Source of the DNA: Craspedostauros australis
Lineage: Eukaryota; Bacillariophyta; Bacillariophyceae; Mastogloiales; Achnanthaceae
Assembly: GCA_026770025.1 (NCBI GenBank)
Contig: JAMXDE010000013.1
Coordinates: 1,674,001-1,738,000, forward strand
DNA: 64,000 nucleotides
Reading direction: 5' to 3'
The translations under genes were made by a program, and so were the position numbers. Under the pieces are notes generated by a model. The model had not been told where the DNA came from, ran no database searches, and worked only from the letters and a program-made list of their open reading frames with translations. Numbering within the stretch: position 1 is the first letter of the stretch; each line of letters opens with the position of its first letter. This document shows, piece by piece, positions 1 to 11,750 of the stretch.

Positions 1-3000
1 CATTGTCGACAACTTCGCTGATCTGAAGCTTGACTTGCCCGGATTCTCCGGAGGCGCCATGCACGAGTATGTAGTAGGTGACGTTTTCTTCAGAATCGAA
101 TTCGACGTACCCCTGTCTTGCCTTGTTGCCATACTGGTCTTCAAACTCGCAGGATCCGTAGGTGACAAACTTGCAGCGCAAAGAATCGCAGTCGTCGCCC
201 TGAAGCATTAAGACTCTCGAGTTGTACTTGGTTTCCCAGGCGCATGTCGAAGCAGTGAGTCGCCTCCCGTTGCCAACGGTCTTGAACCAATACGTGATTC
301 CCGATGTCTCGAATCCTCCACATTGGGGACCAGCTGCGATGGAACCATGCTGAGTGCTTCTTATTATGGCTTCCCCAACGCCGACGGATGGTGCTTTCCT
401 GCACTGGTCGATACCATCGATCTTGTGGTGATCACTCTTTGCAGATAGAAGAAAATCGCCCACACCGAACAACGCACCGTGGACGAGAATGTAGTATCGC
501 CGGCCAGGCTCGGCGTACCAAGAGACTCTGCTTTGGGTGAAGCATGTCCGCCCTTGGTGGTTCCCCGCCACGCACTCGAGCTTGCCACAGCTTCCCGTCA
601 GAACCGTGATCTGAGTATCGAACAGTCGGAACACAGATGTGTTGGCTTGAAGCGAGTCCTTGGGCAGCAAGGGAAAATTCGGATACTGCCGAAGGAGGGA
701 TTCATCCACTTCATACTGCTTCACTTCTCCGGATGCGCACGTGTCGACGTCGACCTGCGAACCATCTCCAATCATGGTATACCAAACACCGGGCGTTTGT
801 ATATCGGATGCTCCATCGCAGCTGGACACAAACTCGGTTGGGATAGTTGCCCGCAGCGTCGAGCCAAAGGTCGTCATGTTGCTGTTGATCTGCACAGAAG
901 CGGCAGTTGCACATCGATCATTCGCCACTGTGGATTGGATAGTGAATGCAAGTTCATGAGCGGTTTTCGTGCCAGATTCTGCGCCTGCGACACTCGTGGA
1001 AGCACCCACCGTATATAGTGATGCCGATGATGCCGATGATGCATGGATATAGTACGTCTCACCATGGATTGTTGACCATACAACCTCATTGAATCCTCGT
1101 GGCTCATCGATGGTTGCTTGAAGACCCATGCTTTGGGGAGGCTCACATCTCTTAGTTGAGACAGCTTCAGTTTGATTCAGACAACGCAGATCGTTGCAGG
1201 ATCCCCTGAAGACTTGCACCGCGAATGATTGGCGCAGTGAGTTGGTGTCGTTGTTGCCGATGCCATCGATGCCAAAGTTTTCATCCAAACAAGTCGAAAT
1301 CTTCATCAACGAACCAGTTCCTTCCACTTTGTACCACGTGCCTTTTCTCTGTGTCACATCTGCCACACCTTGATGCTGCTCGCAGAATGGAAGGTTATCA
1401 GGAGTTGCGTCCAGGTGAGAGAAGTATATCTTGTGGGGCGTGGCCGATGTGGGCTCCTCGATGGGTATCGCCCCGTGACAGATATCATTGCGAGCACTTT
1501 CTTGGATCGACAGCTCGTAGTCGATGTCACGAATAATGTCTCCAGCTTCTGCTGCCTCTGAAGATGCTGGTGGCGGAGTCGGTGACGGAGTTGGTGACAG
1601 CGACCGAAGGCTGTTGTGCGTGTGGATATCATCCACGGGCTTCGATTTGACGAAGGTTGGTGTGGGCCCGCTTTGGCTACCACTCGTGCTGCTGGTCGAT
1701 GTGACAGGATCGTCCCGCCCTGCGGACACGACGACGTAGTATCGTTCGTTGATGTCGGAGAGCCACGTCACTTGATTGCGAGCACCGCACGAGACACTGT
1801 CAGCCTTGGCGACGCATTGCAGATTGTCGCAGCTGCCTTTCAGGACTGCCACGTGCGCGGGCGCAGTATCAGTAATATGGTCGGGATGACTCACGCTTGT
1901 GTTTGTATTTGTCTTTGGTGACTCTGTGTAGTCAACGCAGGTTGACGCGGTTATAACCCCTGATGAGCTTGCATTCACTAAATACCATTCGGCGCTCCCA
2001 TCCTGCACGCCACACGAGAAAAGCGAGGCATCTTCGGATCTGGCGTATCTGTAGTTACCCTGGACCACGACTTTTGCTGCGACAGAGGTGTTGTTGTTCG
2101 TCTTCGCTGGTTGCGCTGACATTGACTCTGGTGCCATTGCCAACTGCACCGGCTGAGCCAGGTCGCACACGTCGTTGGATGCTATCCTTCGCGTCTCAAT
2201 GTCATAGTTGGACGCCTTGCTTCCGCCGACGGCGACAGTCAATGCACCACCTTCGGCTTGGGGAATTGCCAACGAACATTGGCTTGGCGTGCACCTCTGA
2301 TCGGTTGCTGCGATGCAAACCAGATCTCCGCAGTCACCTCCACGGAAAGCCACGATCCATGTTTCAGCTGCATCCATGTCGGTCGTCTCGATTTCTATGG
2401 CGTACCCGATGCCGTCTTCGCCATCTTCAGCCGCAGGGATTGTAAGCCACGAATGGTATCCAGTCCACATCTCCTGATTTCCACAGCCTATTGTGGTCTG
2501 AGCGACGTCCCGTGGGTCCATGCTTGGATCCTGTCGCGTCGCTGCGCCCCCGGGTGCTTCGTATGCGAAGTTGACCTGTTGATTGTCGGCCTCCAGCGCG
2601 ATGGCCTCTTCGCAAGTCAAGCTCGCAAGGGCGAATACTGCTGTTGGGCTCGCTGTGGGTGAGATAGATGATGCATCGGTAGCTTCTTGACATACGGAAT
2701 GGGCCGGTTGGAGTTTGCACCTGTCAATGAAGAACAGAGAACATAGAATCGCAACCACGCTAAGACAGAATGCCAGGCAGAACGCGTTGGTGAGGTGCCG
2801 AGATCTGGGGGCCCCGCCACTGGTAGCATCGAGGTGGTTCGGAGCGTGGGTTTTGTGCACTCTCTTTCTGGTGTCTTCATTATTCGTCAGGTCTTCGCCC
2901 TCATCGCCAACGCCGCCGTCATCGTCGTCGTCATCGTCGCTGTAGTATATCTGATTTCCATGGCGATCAACCAAGGCGCGTTCCATTGGCTCGCCCACGA

Positions 3001-4381
3001 CAGGTTCTCCCAGATGCGGGTCGACCTGAGCTTCCACTCTCCCTTGCTCGTTCTCGCGCATGCGGAGTTGCGTCGAAGCGCCATCCACTGATTGCCTCAC
3101 TTCCACAGACGCGTTCCGAACACAGGCGCCCGCCGTAGCATGATCCGGCGGCGCCTCTCTGTCGTCGTCGGGGTCGACAGTGCGGGTCTCGCCATAGACC
3201 TCCGCTTGCACGACGTACATGCCTCCAACTTCACTCAGGCCTTGAAAGGTTGCAGAAGTATCGTTGGTAAGATCTCCAGCGGAGATCATAGTGGCAGTGA
3301 CGCTTCCAAGGCTGAATCTATCAGCAATGGCATCGACCGAAGCGACGGAAGGTTCGATCGCTTCTGCACCCACGCGGACAGAATTTGACACATGTGGGCG
3401 GCGCACAATCTCACCATTTTCGATGTCGTGATTGCCAATGTCTACACCGTGAAGTCGGACAGATCGGTTGGCCCGATTGTCGCCATGCTCTTTCTGAGGA
3501 GGCATGGCATACTCATCTTGATCAGGAGAAAGGAGCTCCTGCATTGAATACGCGGAAGCGTCTGCGCCGGCAACGTGCGTTCTTTTGGTCCTCGCATGTG
3601 CCATTGATTGATTCGAGGAGGCAGGCATCGTGGACATCATAGTCGCCATGCGCTGCCGTTGAACATCCATGCTCTTCATCATGCTGTCACTTGCTGCAGA
3701 TTCCAATGGCATGCCCATGCCATCTTCCTTGGCGGACAACCGTTTGCCATCGACCTCTGCATCCGCGCTCGTGCGCAGCGCATTCTTTCTCACGTATCGC
3801 AACCGATTTGTGCGGGCACATCGAGCCACAGTAATCTCATCATCATCGAACCCAGCGATGGCGTGGGCGCCCACGGCACTCTGATCGGAGTGGCGCGAAG
3901 GATGTCTATCGCGGTTTCCGGCTGCAGTCGTGATGGTGCTCGCACCTATGCTCCTCTGTGCGCCGCAAGTGGAACCTGTTTCGCCGCTGTCGGAATCGCT
4001 TGATTGATTTCCCAGCTGATGGATCATGCCGTGTCGCCTGACGGATGTAGTTCTCGAAACATCAGCTTCTCCATTGCCACGTTGCTCGTCGCAGGTGCGA
4101 GCCGTCGTCGCGTGGACAGCAGCAGCAGCGGCGGCGGCGGCAGCGGCAACAGCTACAGTCTCTCCAGTGATTTCGGTCGTGTCTTCGCTGGCGTTCTCGT
4201 CGTTCTCGTCGCTACTGTTGCTACTGTTGCTACTGTTGCTAGTGGTGTTGTGCGTCTCCGAATCAGGATCTGTGGTGGACCCATCGCTAATCCGAGAACC
4301 ATCGCGTCGGCCATCACCACAGCTGCTGCCGTTCATGTTGCCGTTCATGTTGCTGTTGATGTTGCTCGTGGACTTCACCAT
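1..4381 (-). CDS. Receptor-like single-pass membrane protein with repeated Cys-containing ectodomains (partial, runs off left edge)
   Basis: The minus strand is open without a stop from ATG at 4381 to base 2, 1460 codons, with a TAA just upstream at 4391-4393 that fixes the start. Residues 1-529 are hydrophilic, Ser/Asn/Asp-rich, with an Ala run near residue 81 and an acidic run before the membrane segment. Residues about 530-553 (LTNAFCLAFCLSVV onward, then AILCSLFF) form one transmembrane helix, so the N-terminus is probably cytosolic (type II). After it come about five diverged copies of an ectodomain unit: WYxVxGTGSLMxISTC, a V-x-V-F-x-GSC-xx-L-x-C stretch, and YYILVHG (for example near residues 1017, 1112, 1296 and 1439). 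Similar units are common in diatom secreted and LRR receptor-like proteins (from memory). LRRs could follow beyond the edge. No intron is needed. Ligand and function are unknown. Confidence 0.8.
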   Translation of the reverse strand, partial: MVKSTSNINSNMNGNMNGSSCGDGRRDGSRISDGSTTDPDSETHNTTSNSSNSSNSSDENDENASEDTTEITGETVAVAAAAAAAAAAVHATTARTCDEQRGNGEADVSRTTSVRRHGMIHQLGNQSSDSDSGETGSTCGAQRSIGASTITTAAGNRDRHPSRHSDQSAVGAHAIAGFDDDEITVARCARTNRLRYVRKNALRTSADAEVDGKRLSAKEDGMGMPLESAASDSMMKSMDVQRQRMATMMSTMPASSNQSMAHARTKRTHVAGADASAYSMQELLSPDQDEYAMPPQKEHGDNRANRSVRLHGVDIGNHDIENGEIVRRPHVSNSVRVGAEAIEPSVASVDAIADRFSLGSVTATMISAGDLTNDTSATFQGLSEVGGMYVVQAEVYGETRTVDPDDDREAPPDHATAGACVRNASVEVRQSVDGASTQLRMRENEQGRVEAQVDPHLGEPVVGEPMERALVDRHGNQIYYSDDDDDDDGGVGDEGEDLTNNEDTRKRVHKTHAPNHLDATSGGAPRSRHLTNAFCLAFCLSVVAILCSLFFIDRCKLQPAHSVCQEATDASSISPTASPTAVFALASLTCEEAIALEADNQQVNFAYEAPGGAATRQDPSMDPRDVAQTTIGCGNQEMWTGYHSWLTIPAAEDGEDGIGYAIEIETTDMDAAETWIVAFRGGDCGDLVCIAATDQRCTPSQCSLAIPQAEGGALTVAVGGSKASNYDIETRRIASNDVCDLAQPVQLAMAPESMSAQPAKTNNNTSVAAKVVVQGNYRYARSEDASLFSCGVQDGSAEWYLVNASSSGVITASTCVDYTESPKTNTNTSVSHPDHITDTAPAHVAVLKGSCDNLQCVAKADSVSCGARNQVTWLSDINERYYVVVSAGRDDPVTSTSSTSGSQSGPTPTFVKSKPVDDIHTHNSLRSLSPTPSPTPPPASSEAAEAGDIIRDIDYELSIQESARNDICHGAIPIEEPTSATPHKIYFSHLDATPDNLPFCEQHQGVADVTQRKGTWYKVEGTGSLMKISTCLDENFGIDGIGNNDTNSLRQSFAVQVFRGSCNDLRCLNQTEAVSTKRCEPPQSMGLQATIDEPRGFNEVVWSTIHGETYYIHASSASSASLYTVGASTSVAGAESGTKTAHELAFTIQSTVANDRCATAASVQINSNMTTFGSTLRATIPTEFVSSCDGASDIQTPGVWYTMIGDGSQVDVDTCASGEVKQYEVDESLLRQYPNFPLLPKDSLQANTSVFRLFDTQITVLTGSCGKLECVAGNHQGRTCFTQSRVSWYAEPGRRYYILVHGALFGVGDFLLSAKSDHHKIDGIDQCRKAPSVGVGEAIIRSTQHGSIAAGPQCGGFETSGITYWFKTVGNGRRLTASTCAWETKYNSRVLMLQGDDCDSLRCKFVTYGSCEFEDQYGNKARQGYVEFDSEENVTYYILVHGASGESGQVKLQISEVVDN

Positions 4382-5309
4382 CACGTGATGTTACGATGTT
4401 GTGCTGCCCCGGTACCTTTCTATCGAAAGTGTCTGATGCTTGCTTTGCGTTTGTCGTCCTTGCGTGTTGAAACAGCAGCTCCCCGCTCGTCTGGAGGAGC
4501 GCACAGAGATCAGGGCAAAGGGCGCTGTGCAGTTCCACTGACTTTGCGACTTTCGCGCCACCGGCGGAAGTGATGGGAAACGCTGAGGGCGGTCGTACAA
4601 TCGCGGCACTCGCTGTGGATGTGGCAGCGTTCGCCTCCTCGGTTTCTTGAGCGCGTGATGTCATGCAGATGCGCGAACAGGTGCGGCGTATTCCTCAGAG
4701 AGGTGGCGAGACTGCTTGGCGTGTTGGCTGTTTGCGTTTGTGTAGAATGGGCGTTCTTGCTGTCACGTCAAGGCGACGAGGCAGATAGACAAATACGACT
4801 TTACGAAGCGTGTCATCGCCGTTCGTGAGTCATTGCTGTAAATTCGCTGATTGACAATTTTCCTTTACATAACGTCAACGTAATGGTCGAGTATCAATAG
4901 AAACGGAAACAGGCCCGAGGGGTGCCGGATGAGTGCGATGTTTCCCTTGGCGCTTGGTGGGGTGACCAAGACGCCAAGAGACCGGCGCTGTTGAGGTGCA
5001 TTCTCGCCATGGCGCTCGCGCGATGATCGTGAGAGAAGCGAACCTTCAACCGAACCCATGTCAGAGCACGCTCACAAATCAGGCTCGCGGTGTCCGCAAC
5101 TACGTCACGAGCTATCTGGAAAGTTGAGAATGAAACGAGCGGATTATCGCACATGCCTATGTACTATGATGGCATACTCGTGGCGCACTCCATCCACACT
5201 CGTATGGATGATGTTGCAGTGCGTCGGAATCCACCACCCCACCATCTCCCAACTTCGTACCATGCAGGTCGTACGTGTACGTATTCCGTGTGCCTGTCCG
5301 AATGCCGAG
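4382..5309. other. Intergenic region upstream of the membrane-protein gene
   Basis: About 930 bp between the start of the receptor-like gene and the stop codon of the ATPase gene, both on the minus strand. Short open frames at 4391-4664 overlap each other in different frames and show no motif; they could be 5' UTR or an unrecognised upstream exon. I see no repeat or RNA gene. Confidence 0.5.
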
Positions 5310-8300
5310 CTAGAGCACATCAAAATTGATTTCAGCGAACATCTTGTGAGCAGTCTCGATGCACATGCGGGCATCGGTGGTGTGCCGGGCTTGGCCTGAC
5401 TGTCGCCCTCCATTGGTTCCTTCGGATGTAACGATGAATTGATCCTGCGGGTACGTCGCCCTCATCTGCTGCACTTTTGCCGTTGCGCCCCATTCATCAT
5501 ACAACGACAGCGCATTCGACAGATACTGTCGTGACCAGAATGCGTTGTCAGTGGCATCCTCATGACTTGCGCCAGGTGAGCGGGGGTTGACCACGGTGGG
5601 CGCGGACATGAAGTATTCACCAGCCAACTCGTACGCCAAGGCCGTATCGTGGATGTGACCAGACCGGGCCGAGCACGATATCGCCTTGTTGTATGCCGCC
5701 TTCGCGATATCGATGGATCGGGATGACGATGCCGCTTCGATATCTGCCTCCATCAGCAGAAAGCGATGCAGGTTGTTACCGCCCTTTGCTTCGATGCAGT
5801 ATTTCATTTGGGCGAGAAATTGCCTTGCTCGTCGGAGGTACTTCCGATGCCGCCGTTGCTGATTTTGTTGCCTGTACTGCCGAGCCAACCTGGAGCAGAT
5901 GAGTCCGGAATGGTAGATCTTCGTAGATTCCATCATGTACGTGGCCTCCAGCTTGCTTACAGCGTAGAATGGCTTGATGTACGCTTTGCCTTGCTCCAGC
6001 TGGCCGAAGTATGTTGCGAGCTGAATGCGACTCCAGTAGAAGAGCATCCAAGTCAAGTACTCGGAGGCGCCGATCTTGTCCAAAGGTGGTGGCACCACCA
6101 CCGTGATCCAAGGGTGGCTATCGTCGTAGTCACGCAACAAATACTCGATGGTGTAGTGGATATGGTCATGAACAGATGCGATTGCCGTGAGGTTGTAGTG
6201 CCGTAGCTGCTGAATGAACTTGCGGCTGCTGTTCTGGAGCGGACTCAAGGGCAATCCATACAGGTACCTCATCAAGATCGTGCCCTCCCAGTTTCTGTAC
6301 GCGGAGTCCAGCATGCCGGTTTCCATACCAGCTCTCTGACCGTCCTTCAGGGTCAGCAGTGCAACATGAAGCGGTTCCGACCATGCTGTGACGAAGATGG
6401 TGAGGACCATGTTGAAGGCTGCGACAAGGTCTTTTGATGGCGTTGCTTCCATCATCTTCTGACCGATGATCGAGAGCCGTTTTCCTCGCTCCAGGTCTCC
6501 CAAATTATTCATCGAGAACGATCCCAGCACTATGCATCCGTGGGCACCATCAGCAATAAGGCCGTGCTTGAAAGTGAGTCGCACCAGCCGTGTAATCAGG
6601 AAGATTGTAGTTCCATGTTGCTGAGCATGATATGAACATTCGATCGATAGCCGCATCAGCGCCATTACAAACTTCAATTTTTCATCTGTCATGGTCGGCT
6701 TTGATAGGATTTCATCATCCGTGTGCTTGTCGAGGTGTTTCCGGATGTATCGAATATCCCAGAACGCAAGTGCAAGGTGGTTCCTCCGAGGGAACTTGTA
6801 CATCGTGCGGATCGACTCAAACAGCAAGACCAAGGCCTCGTTGTATCGGCTGATTCGACTGAGAGAGTGTACGAGAGCAATCTTGGTTGAGATGACATCA
6901 GCGGTACTCGTGCTCTTGCTCAGAACAGTTTTGCATAGCGCTGATCCACGGTCATGGTAGCCAAGGCTCAGCTCGACCTTTGCCAAGGTCTTGTACACCT
7001 CAAGGCACAGATCATGTTGCGTTTCCCACGCATCATGGACCATGGTTTCGATCATCTGTAAGGCTCGGTTGAGATACTTCGATGCGTGCACAAAGGCAGA
7101 GACTGAGACTGCCATCTGACCAGCTGTGAGGTTGAGGTGGACCAAATCGAGCGGCGAAACGACTTCAACTGGAGGCAACATCACCGGCATCGATTCGAAT
7201 TGGTCCGCAGCAACGAACACCATCCAGCTCTCTCCCAGAATGGGGTGTGATGTAAGCTCCATCAAGGCCTTCCCGAGGCGATGCCTGAGACATTCGAGTT
7301 CCTTGCCCTTCGGGGTCATGGCATGGGCTGCTTGCTGGATCCGGTCGTGAACGAATCTGTACACGCATGGTGTAGCGGCAGCGGCAGCTTCTGACGAAGG
7401 ACGGGTGCCTATGCCAATAGGCTTCTTCTTGTCTGCGTCTGCCAATGCCATCCCTTCCTGCGGGGCTTGCGTTTGGGCTTGCGTTCGCGCAGGACCAACT
7501 TTCTGAAGCAAGCCTTCCTTCGTGGCAGTTTCCAGGATGCTTTCCAGGTTGCCCATCTCTGCGGTGTTTCCACCATGGTCCAACCCATCGGAAGCAGTGA
7601 TATTGGAGCGATGCCATTCTGCCTCCTTCTCCAGTAAGATCTCCAGCACGGACTGGTTGAACATCGATCGAAGGAAGGATGCCATCATCAGGCAGGTCTG
7701 GACATCCTGTGGTAGCGAGTGTAGCTTGGATGTGATGAGGTCGATGACGTTCGCTGCCAGATCCAGGTCCTTGGCTGCTCGTTCGTGATCCCAGTCCCAC
7801 TGCATGGTATGGATGTTGCGAGCCAGGATCTGCTTCCTATGAAGCTCCTCCAGGGATTGCATGACGTACAGGACGTTCCCCTTCGTCTTGTTGTGCAGCG
7901 TCGTCGCCAGCTCGTTGACCTTGCGATTGACGTCCAGCTTGAGTCCGTTCGCAATATACTGTGCGACTTGCTCCTTGGTGAAGTCGTTGAGTGGAATCTC
8001 GTGGATCCTCTGCGCTTCGGTCTGCTTCCACTCTTTCAGCATGATGTTGAGTGGATGCTGATCATCGTCGTTGACCTCGTTGGAGCGGTAGGATCCGATC
8101 AACAGCAAATTCTGGATAGACGTATCCACGAGGATATCAGCAATGAGTTTCAATGACGCGTCGTCGGCCCATTGCAGATCTATCAAAATAGTTTGGGTGT
8201 GGCATGGCGAGGTATGGCATGGGATAGTGGAGCGGAATAGCGAGAATGATGCGAAGGACGGCGGATTGGGCCATGTGCGTATAGTTGTGAGTGTGCGAAC

Positions 8301-9641
8301 AGATAAATGGGAAGTTGTTGCATTCTGTGATGACACACGAATAGACCATGACATTTGGTACTGTCCACTGCGATTGGCCACAGCCACCGTTCACTCACCA
8401 TCGAGATACAACACTACTGGCTGTGTGGTCGTGCTGACCACCTTGATGATGACCTTGAAACCAAACACGATCTGTTGAAAGCCTGCGTCATGCGAGATCA
8501 ACGACTCGAGACTCTCTTCAACGGTCATCTCGGTGGTTTGACTCCCTGTCACGGATGGTGCGAGGGGACCAGCGTCCCCGTCCGAGTGCTTCAGGGATCC
8601 ATGGATGCTTGATCTGTTTGTGTTGCGCGTGCCGAAGTCATACCCAACAGCAGCGCGGTTCGTTCCATCAGGATCGACCTTGCTCATGAGCTTGGCCAGC
8701 CCCGGGATGATGCGGTACGACAGCTTTCGGCGGGTCGCATCCAGCTTCTCGCAGATGGCGGTTGCGATACGCTCGCATTCCTTGATGTCGTCCGAGTTGG
8801 CCAATTGGAGGAAGAACTCTGAGAATGCTTCCGTGACAGCAGATAGCGCGCCGCCAACATTGAATTGATCGTATTTGCCCTTGCACAAGTAGCACGGCTT
8901 CGCGATAGATTGGGCAGCAGGCTGTGGCGTTGCTTGTTCTGTCGATGGTGTTGTTGCCGTTGGCGTTGCTGTTGGTTGCGCTTCGTCATCATTTGTTTCA
9001 TCCTCCCGTTCGGTGTCGGCGGCTTTCGGTTGCTTCGCTTTGGCTAAAAGCGGGCGGACGAATGCTTCCACCAATGCCGATTTGCCCGTCCCAGAGTGGC
9101 CATGAACCAGAACGACTTGCATCTCCTTGCTGACTTCCGTGTCCGGTGATGATGTTACTGATTGCTTGCGACATAGCCGGCCATAGATCGATCTCAGCTT
9201 TTCCAACTCATCATCCCGACCAACGAATCCAGAATGAAGAAAGTCGAGCTTGTTCCAGGACGATGATGCATCATCGATGTCATCTTCGTCGATGCTACTG
9301 CTGTTGCTTCTGCTACTGTAGGTTGGTCTTCTGGGTTGGTGAAAACTTCGGCTGCCCAGGTCACTACCATTGTGATCTGAATGCGTATTGTCCATGCTGT
9401 ATATCTCGTGCTTGGACCCATCCTCGATTGACGATCGATCGCCGCCGATGGTGACGGTGGAGATGGTGGTTGAGTTACCGGAACGCACCGACGCGGTGGT
9501 GGCATCCTGACCCTGTCCGGACCGAAAGGAAAGCAAAGCTCTTCTCGGCAGCCGCATGCTTGACGCGTTCCTCCCGACGTCGATCTTACTACTCGCCGTC
9601 ATGTTGTTTGTCACTGCAGCGGTTGTCATCTTTGCGTCCAT
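5310..9641 (-). CDS. STAND/AAA-type ATPase with alpha-helical repeat region, copy 1 (two exons)
   Basis: Exon 1 runs from ATG 9641 to 8399, exon 2 from 8179 to 5310 (TAG). The 219-bp intron 8398-8180 starts GTGAGT and ends TTTTGATAG. Splicing rebuilds the Walker B motif LDDLQWADD across the junction, which is strong proof of the join. The product is 1370 aa. An N-terminal Ser-rich region is followed by FVGRDDELEKL (residues 139-149), Walker A GHSGTGKS (181-188), and Walker B near 412-420. The remaining ~900 residues are helical and TPR-like. This architecture matches the ATPase-TPR modules found in front of guanylate cyclase or histidine kinase domains in protists, but no catalytic output domain follows. 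Role: probably signalling scaffold or regulator. An upstream in-frame TTG at 9704 is unlikely to be the start. It is almost identical to 48047-52383. Confidence 0.85.
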
Positions 9642-9832
9642 GGATGCAAATGGAGGTTGATGGGATACTCGAAGTCCAACTCTTGTCGGCTGTTTCGATC
9701 GCAATTATGTTCGCTTTTCGATGAACAGATCAGACGAACAAAAAGACGGATCTGGTGTTGATGCGGTTGTGTTGTCCTCTCTGCCTCTTTGTGGTCCTCT
9801 ATTGTTGTTGGTGCTCGTTTTGTAAATGCCTG
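5310..9832. repeat. Segmental duplication, copy 1 (ATPase gene block)
   Basis: About 4.5 kb that matches 48047-52574 in the same orientation with scattered substitutions. Homology begins at or just inside the stop codon of the gene and ends about 190 bp upstream of the ATG, at TAAATGCCTG in both copies. Flanking sequences differ and I see no target duplication. Confidence 0.9.
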
Positions 9833-10244
9833 TTGTCGGAGACGGTGGCAGTTTCGTGTTTGGTGATCGAACATAGATGTTCGATGTATCCCTCTAGGAA
9901 TGGCTCAACAACATGGACGACGAAATGACTCCTCTTGTTGGGCCTGTTGAAGAGTCTGATGACATTATTTTGACGACTACGATACTACGCTTCAATCTGA
10001 AACCGAATCATCCAGTCCCTCATCCGTGGATTACTCCATAAAGGTTAAGTGCCAGCACCGCTATTTTATCTCCGATGGCCGCCACAACCCTTCTTGAAGT
10101 CCTTTGACGAAGTCAACACACGAATTCCATTCAGTGCCGCAGAGACCGGCTGTGAACGACGAACCAACAACAAATCGGGATTCGATGAATCGAAACATTT
10201 GTAGGGAATCGGGGATACAACTTTGTCTTTTTAATCATGATTAC
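9833..10244. other. Intergenic, no feature seen
   Basis: Unique-looking sequence between the duplicated block and a solo LTR. No open frame of note. It ends with ATTAC, the left copy of the LTR target duplication. Confidence 0.4.
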
Positions 10245-10927
10245 AGTTGAGATTCAATGAGGGACAGACTACTACCGAACACGGTATCAACCCAATGGGG
10301 AGAAATTCTTGTTTTGGCGCGAAATCTTCCGACTTGATTGATCACCAAATCTTTTCTCCTCCTTCCTCTCCTCCATTCACGAATCCATCATGACTCAAAC
10401 ATGACCAACCTGACTCACACCCCACCTGGGAACTATATGCTCTTCAGATCCTCTTACTACAATATACCTCGATTCCTTCATGCTGATGACCACCACACTA
10501 CTACCGTGGTCTTAACATGTGTATCCAACTTGCTTCAACTCAAGCAATGGAATCCGAGGGTCAGCTTCAGCCACAGCCACTGCTTCATGACCGGCACTAC
10601 CAAGTGTCATGACCTACACTGCAGTGTAACTACATGGACGGAGAGCAAAGCACTGTAATGATTGTCTACTCTGTTGCACTGAACCAAGTACATCAGCGCA
10701 GGGTCTCGCCAAGTTGTGTGGCATCGTTTCTTCACCCTACTAACACTATAAGCTAACTCATAATAACAGACAAGGATTAGCTACAAAGCACTCTACTACT
10801 CATCGTTACAGTTACAACTCTTCAATCAGTACACCTCTCTTGAACTGCATCACACGGCTATCCCGAAGCCGGCAGATCCAAGAGGCATTCTCCACCAATT
10901 CGCGCCGTCTACGCCCGAATCCTAACT
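10245..10927 (+). repeat. Solo LTR, copia family B
   Basis: A 683-bp sequence starting AGTTGAGATTCAATG and ending GAATCCTAACT, equivalent to the 686-bp LTRs of copia element B at 34175-34860 (opposite strand). It is flanked by a perfect 5-bp duplication ATTAC (10240-10244 and 10928-10932). No internal retrotransposon sequence adjoins it, so it is the product of LTR-LTR recombination. Confidence 0.93.
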
Positions 10928-11750
10928 ATTACCGCACCTCTCCATGAGATGATAAGGACTAATCAGAATCAACACGCGTTGATCACACTCGGACCACCTT
11001 GTAGCTTGTCCCACCTCACGCATCCAGCCGTGTCCCGCATCACATTCAGTTGTGTCCCACAATGGAGTCCGTCCTAGACGCACATCGAAATGCAAGTGTG
11101 AAGCATGAATCTGCCCACTGGGAATGAACCCAAACACGGGAAGGAGTATGATCACAACTGCGCCCTCGTCGGTGAATCACATGCGATACATAAGGCACGC
11201 CCCATGTGCCCACGACGAACAAGGACACGTCGGGGACATCCAAGAGAGAGCCACCCAGAAAAGAAACCGATGACAAACCAGGAATAGACAAGAGTGACAA
11301 GACCTCTTGTTACCCAAGAACACCGATGAATTCCTGTGCGAAGACGGTGATGAACAACCGATCCAAGAAAAGGCTGAGGAATCACATACAAGATGGGATC
11401 GATACGAAACCTGAGGTGAGGTACCTGTGTGCCTGCGAAATGTACTGCTCAAAAGTAGAGAGACAGAGCCACAGCCAGAATGCATGATGAAGTGCATGTA
11501 GAGAGCAGGAGATGAAATAACTGAGATGCATGATGGGATGCATCGATGCTTCAAGATGGGATGTACATGGAGTACATGCTGCATGACATGATGAAGCAGG
11601 AGAAAGCACTACATGAGCAAGAACAAGACTTCGTGCTTCTGTGGATTATGCGTGCTATGGCAAATGGAATTGAAAGAGATGGAGATGTTGTGCTCACAGT
11701 TCCAACAGTGCAATACAAGAATAGGTCACCAGAGACTACTAATAGAGACT
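10928..11750. other. Intergenic between two solo LTRs
   Basis: About 820 bp without a convincing gene. Contains a short ATGCATGATG-rich imperfect repeat near 11470-11600. Overlapping open frames on both strands here show no family motifs. Confidence 0.4.

Noticed and set aside
9642-9704. Start of ATPase copy 1 at 9704
   Set aside because: That codon is TTG. The first ATG in frame is at 9641, and the same holds for copy 2 (52446 against 52383).
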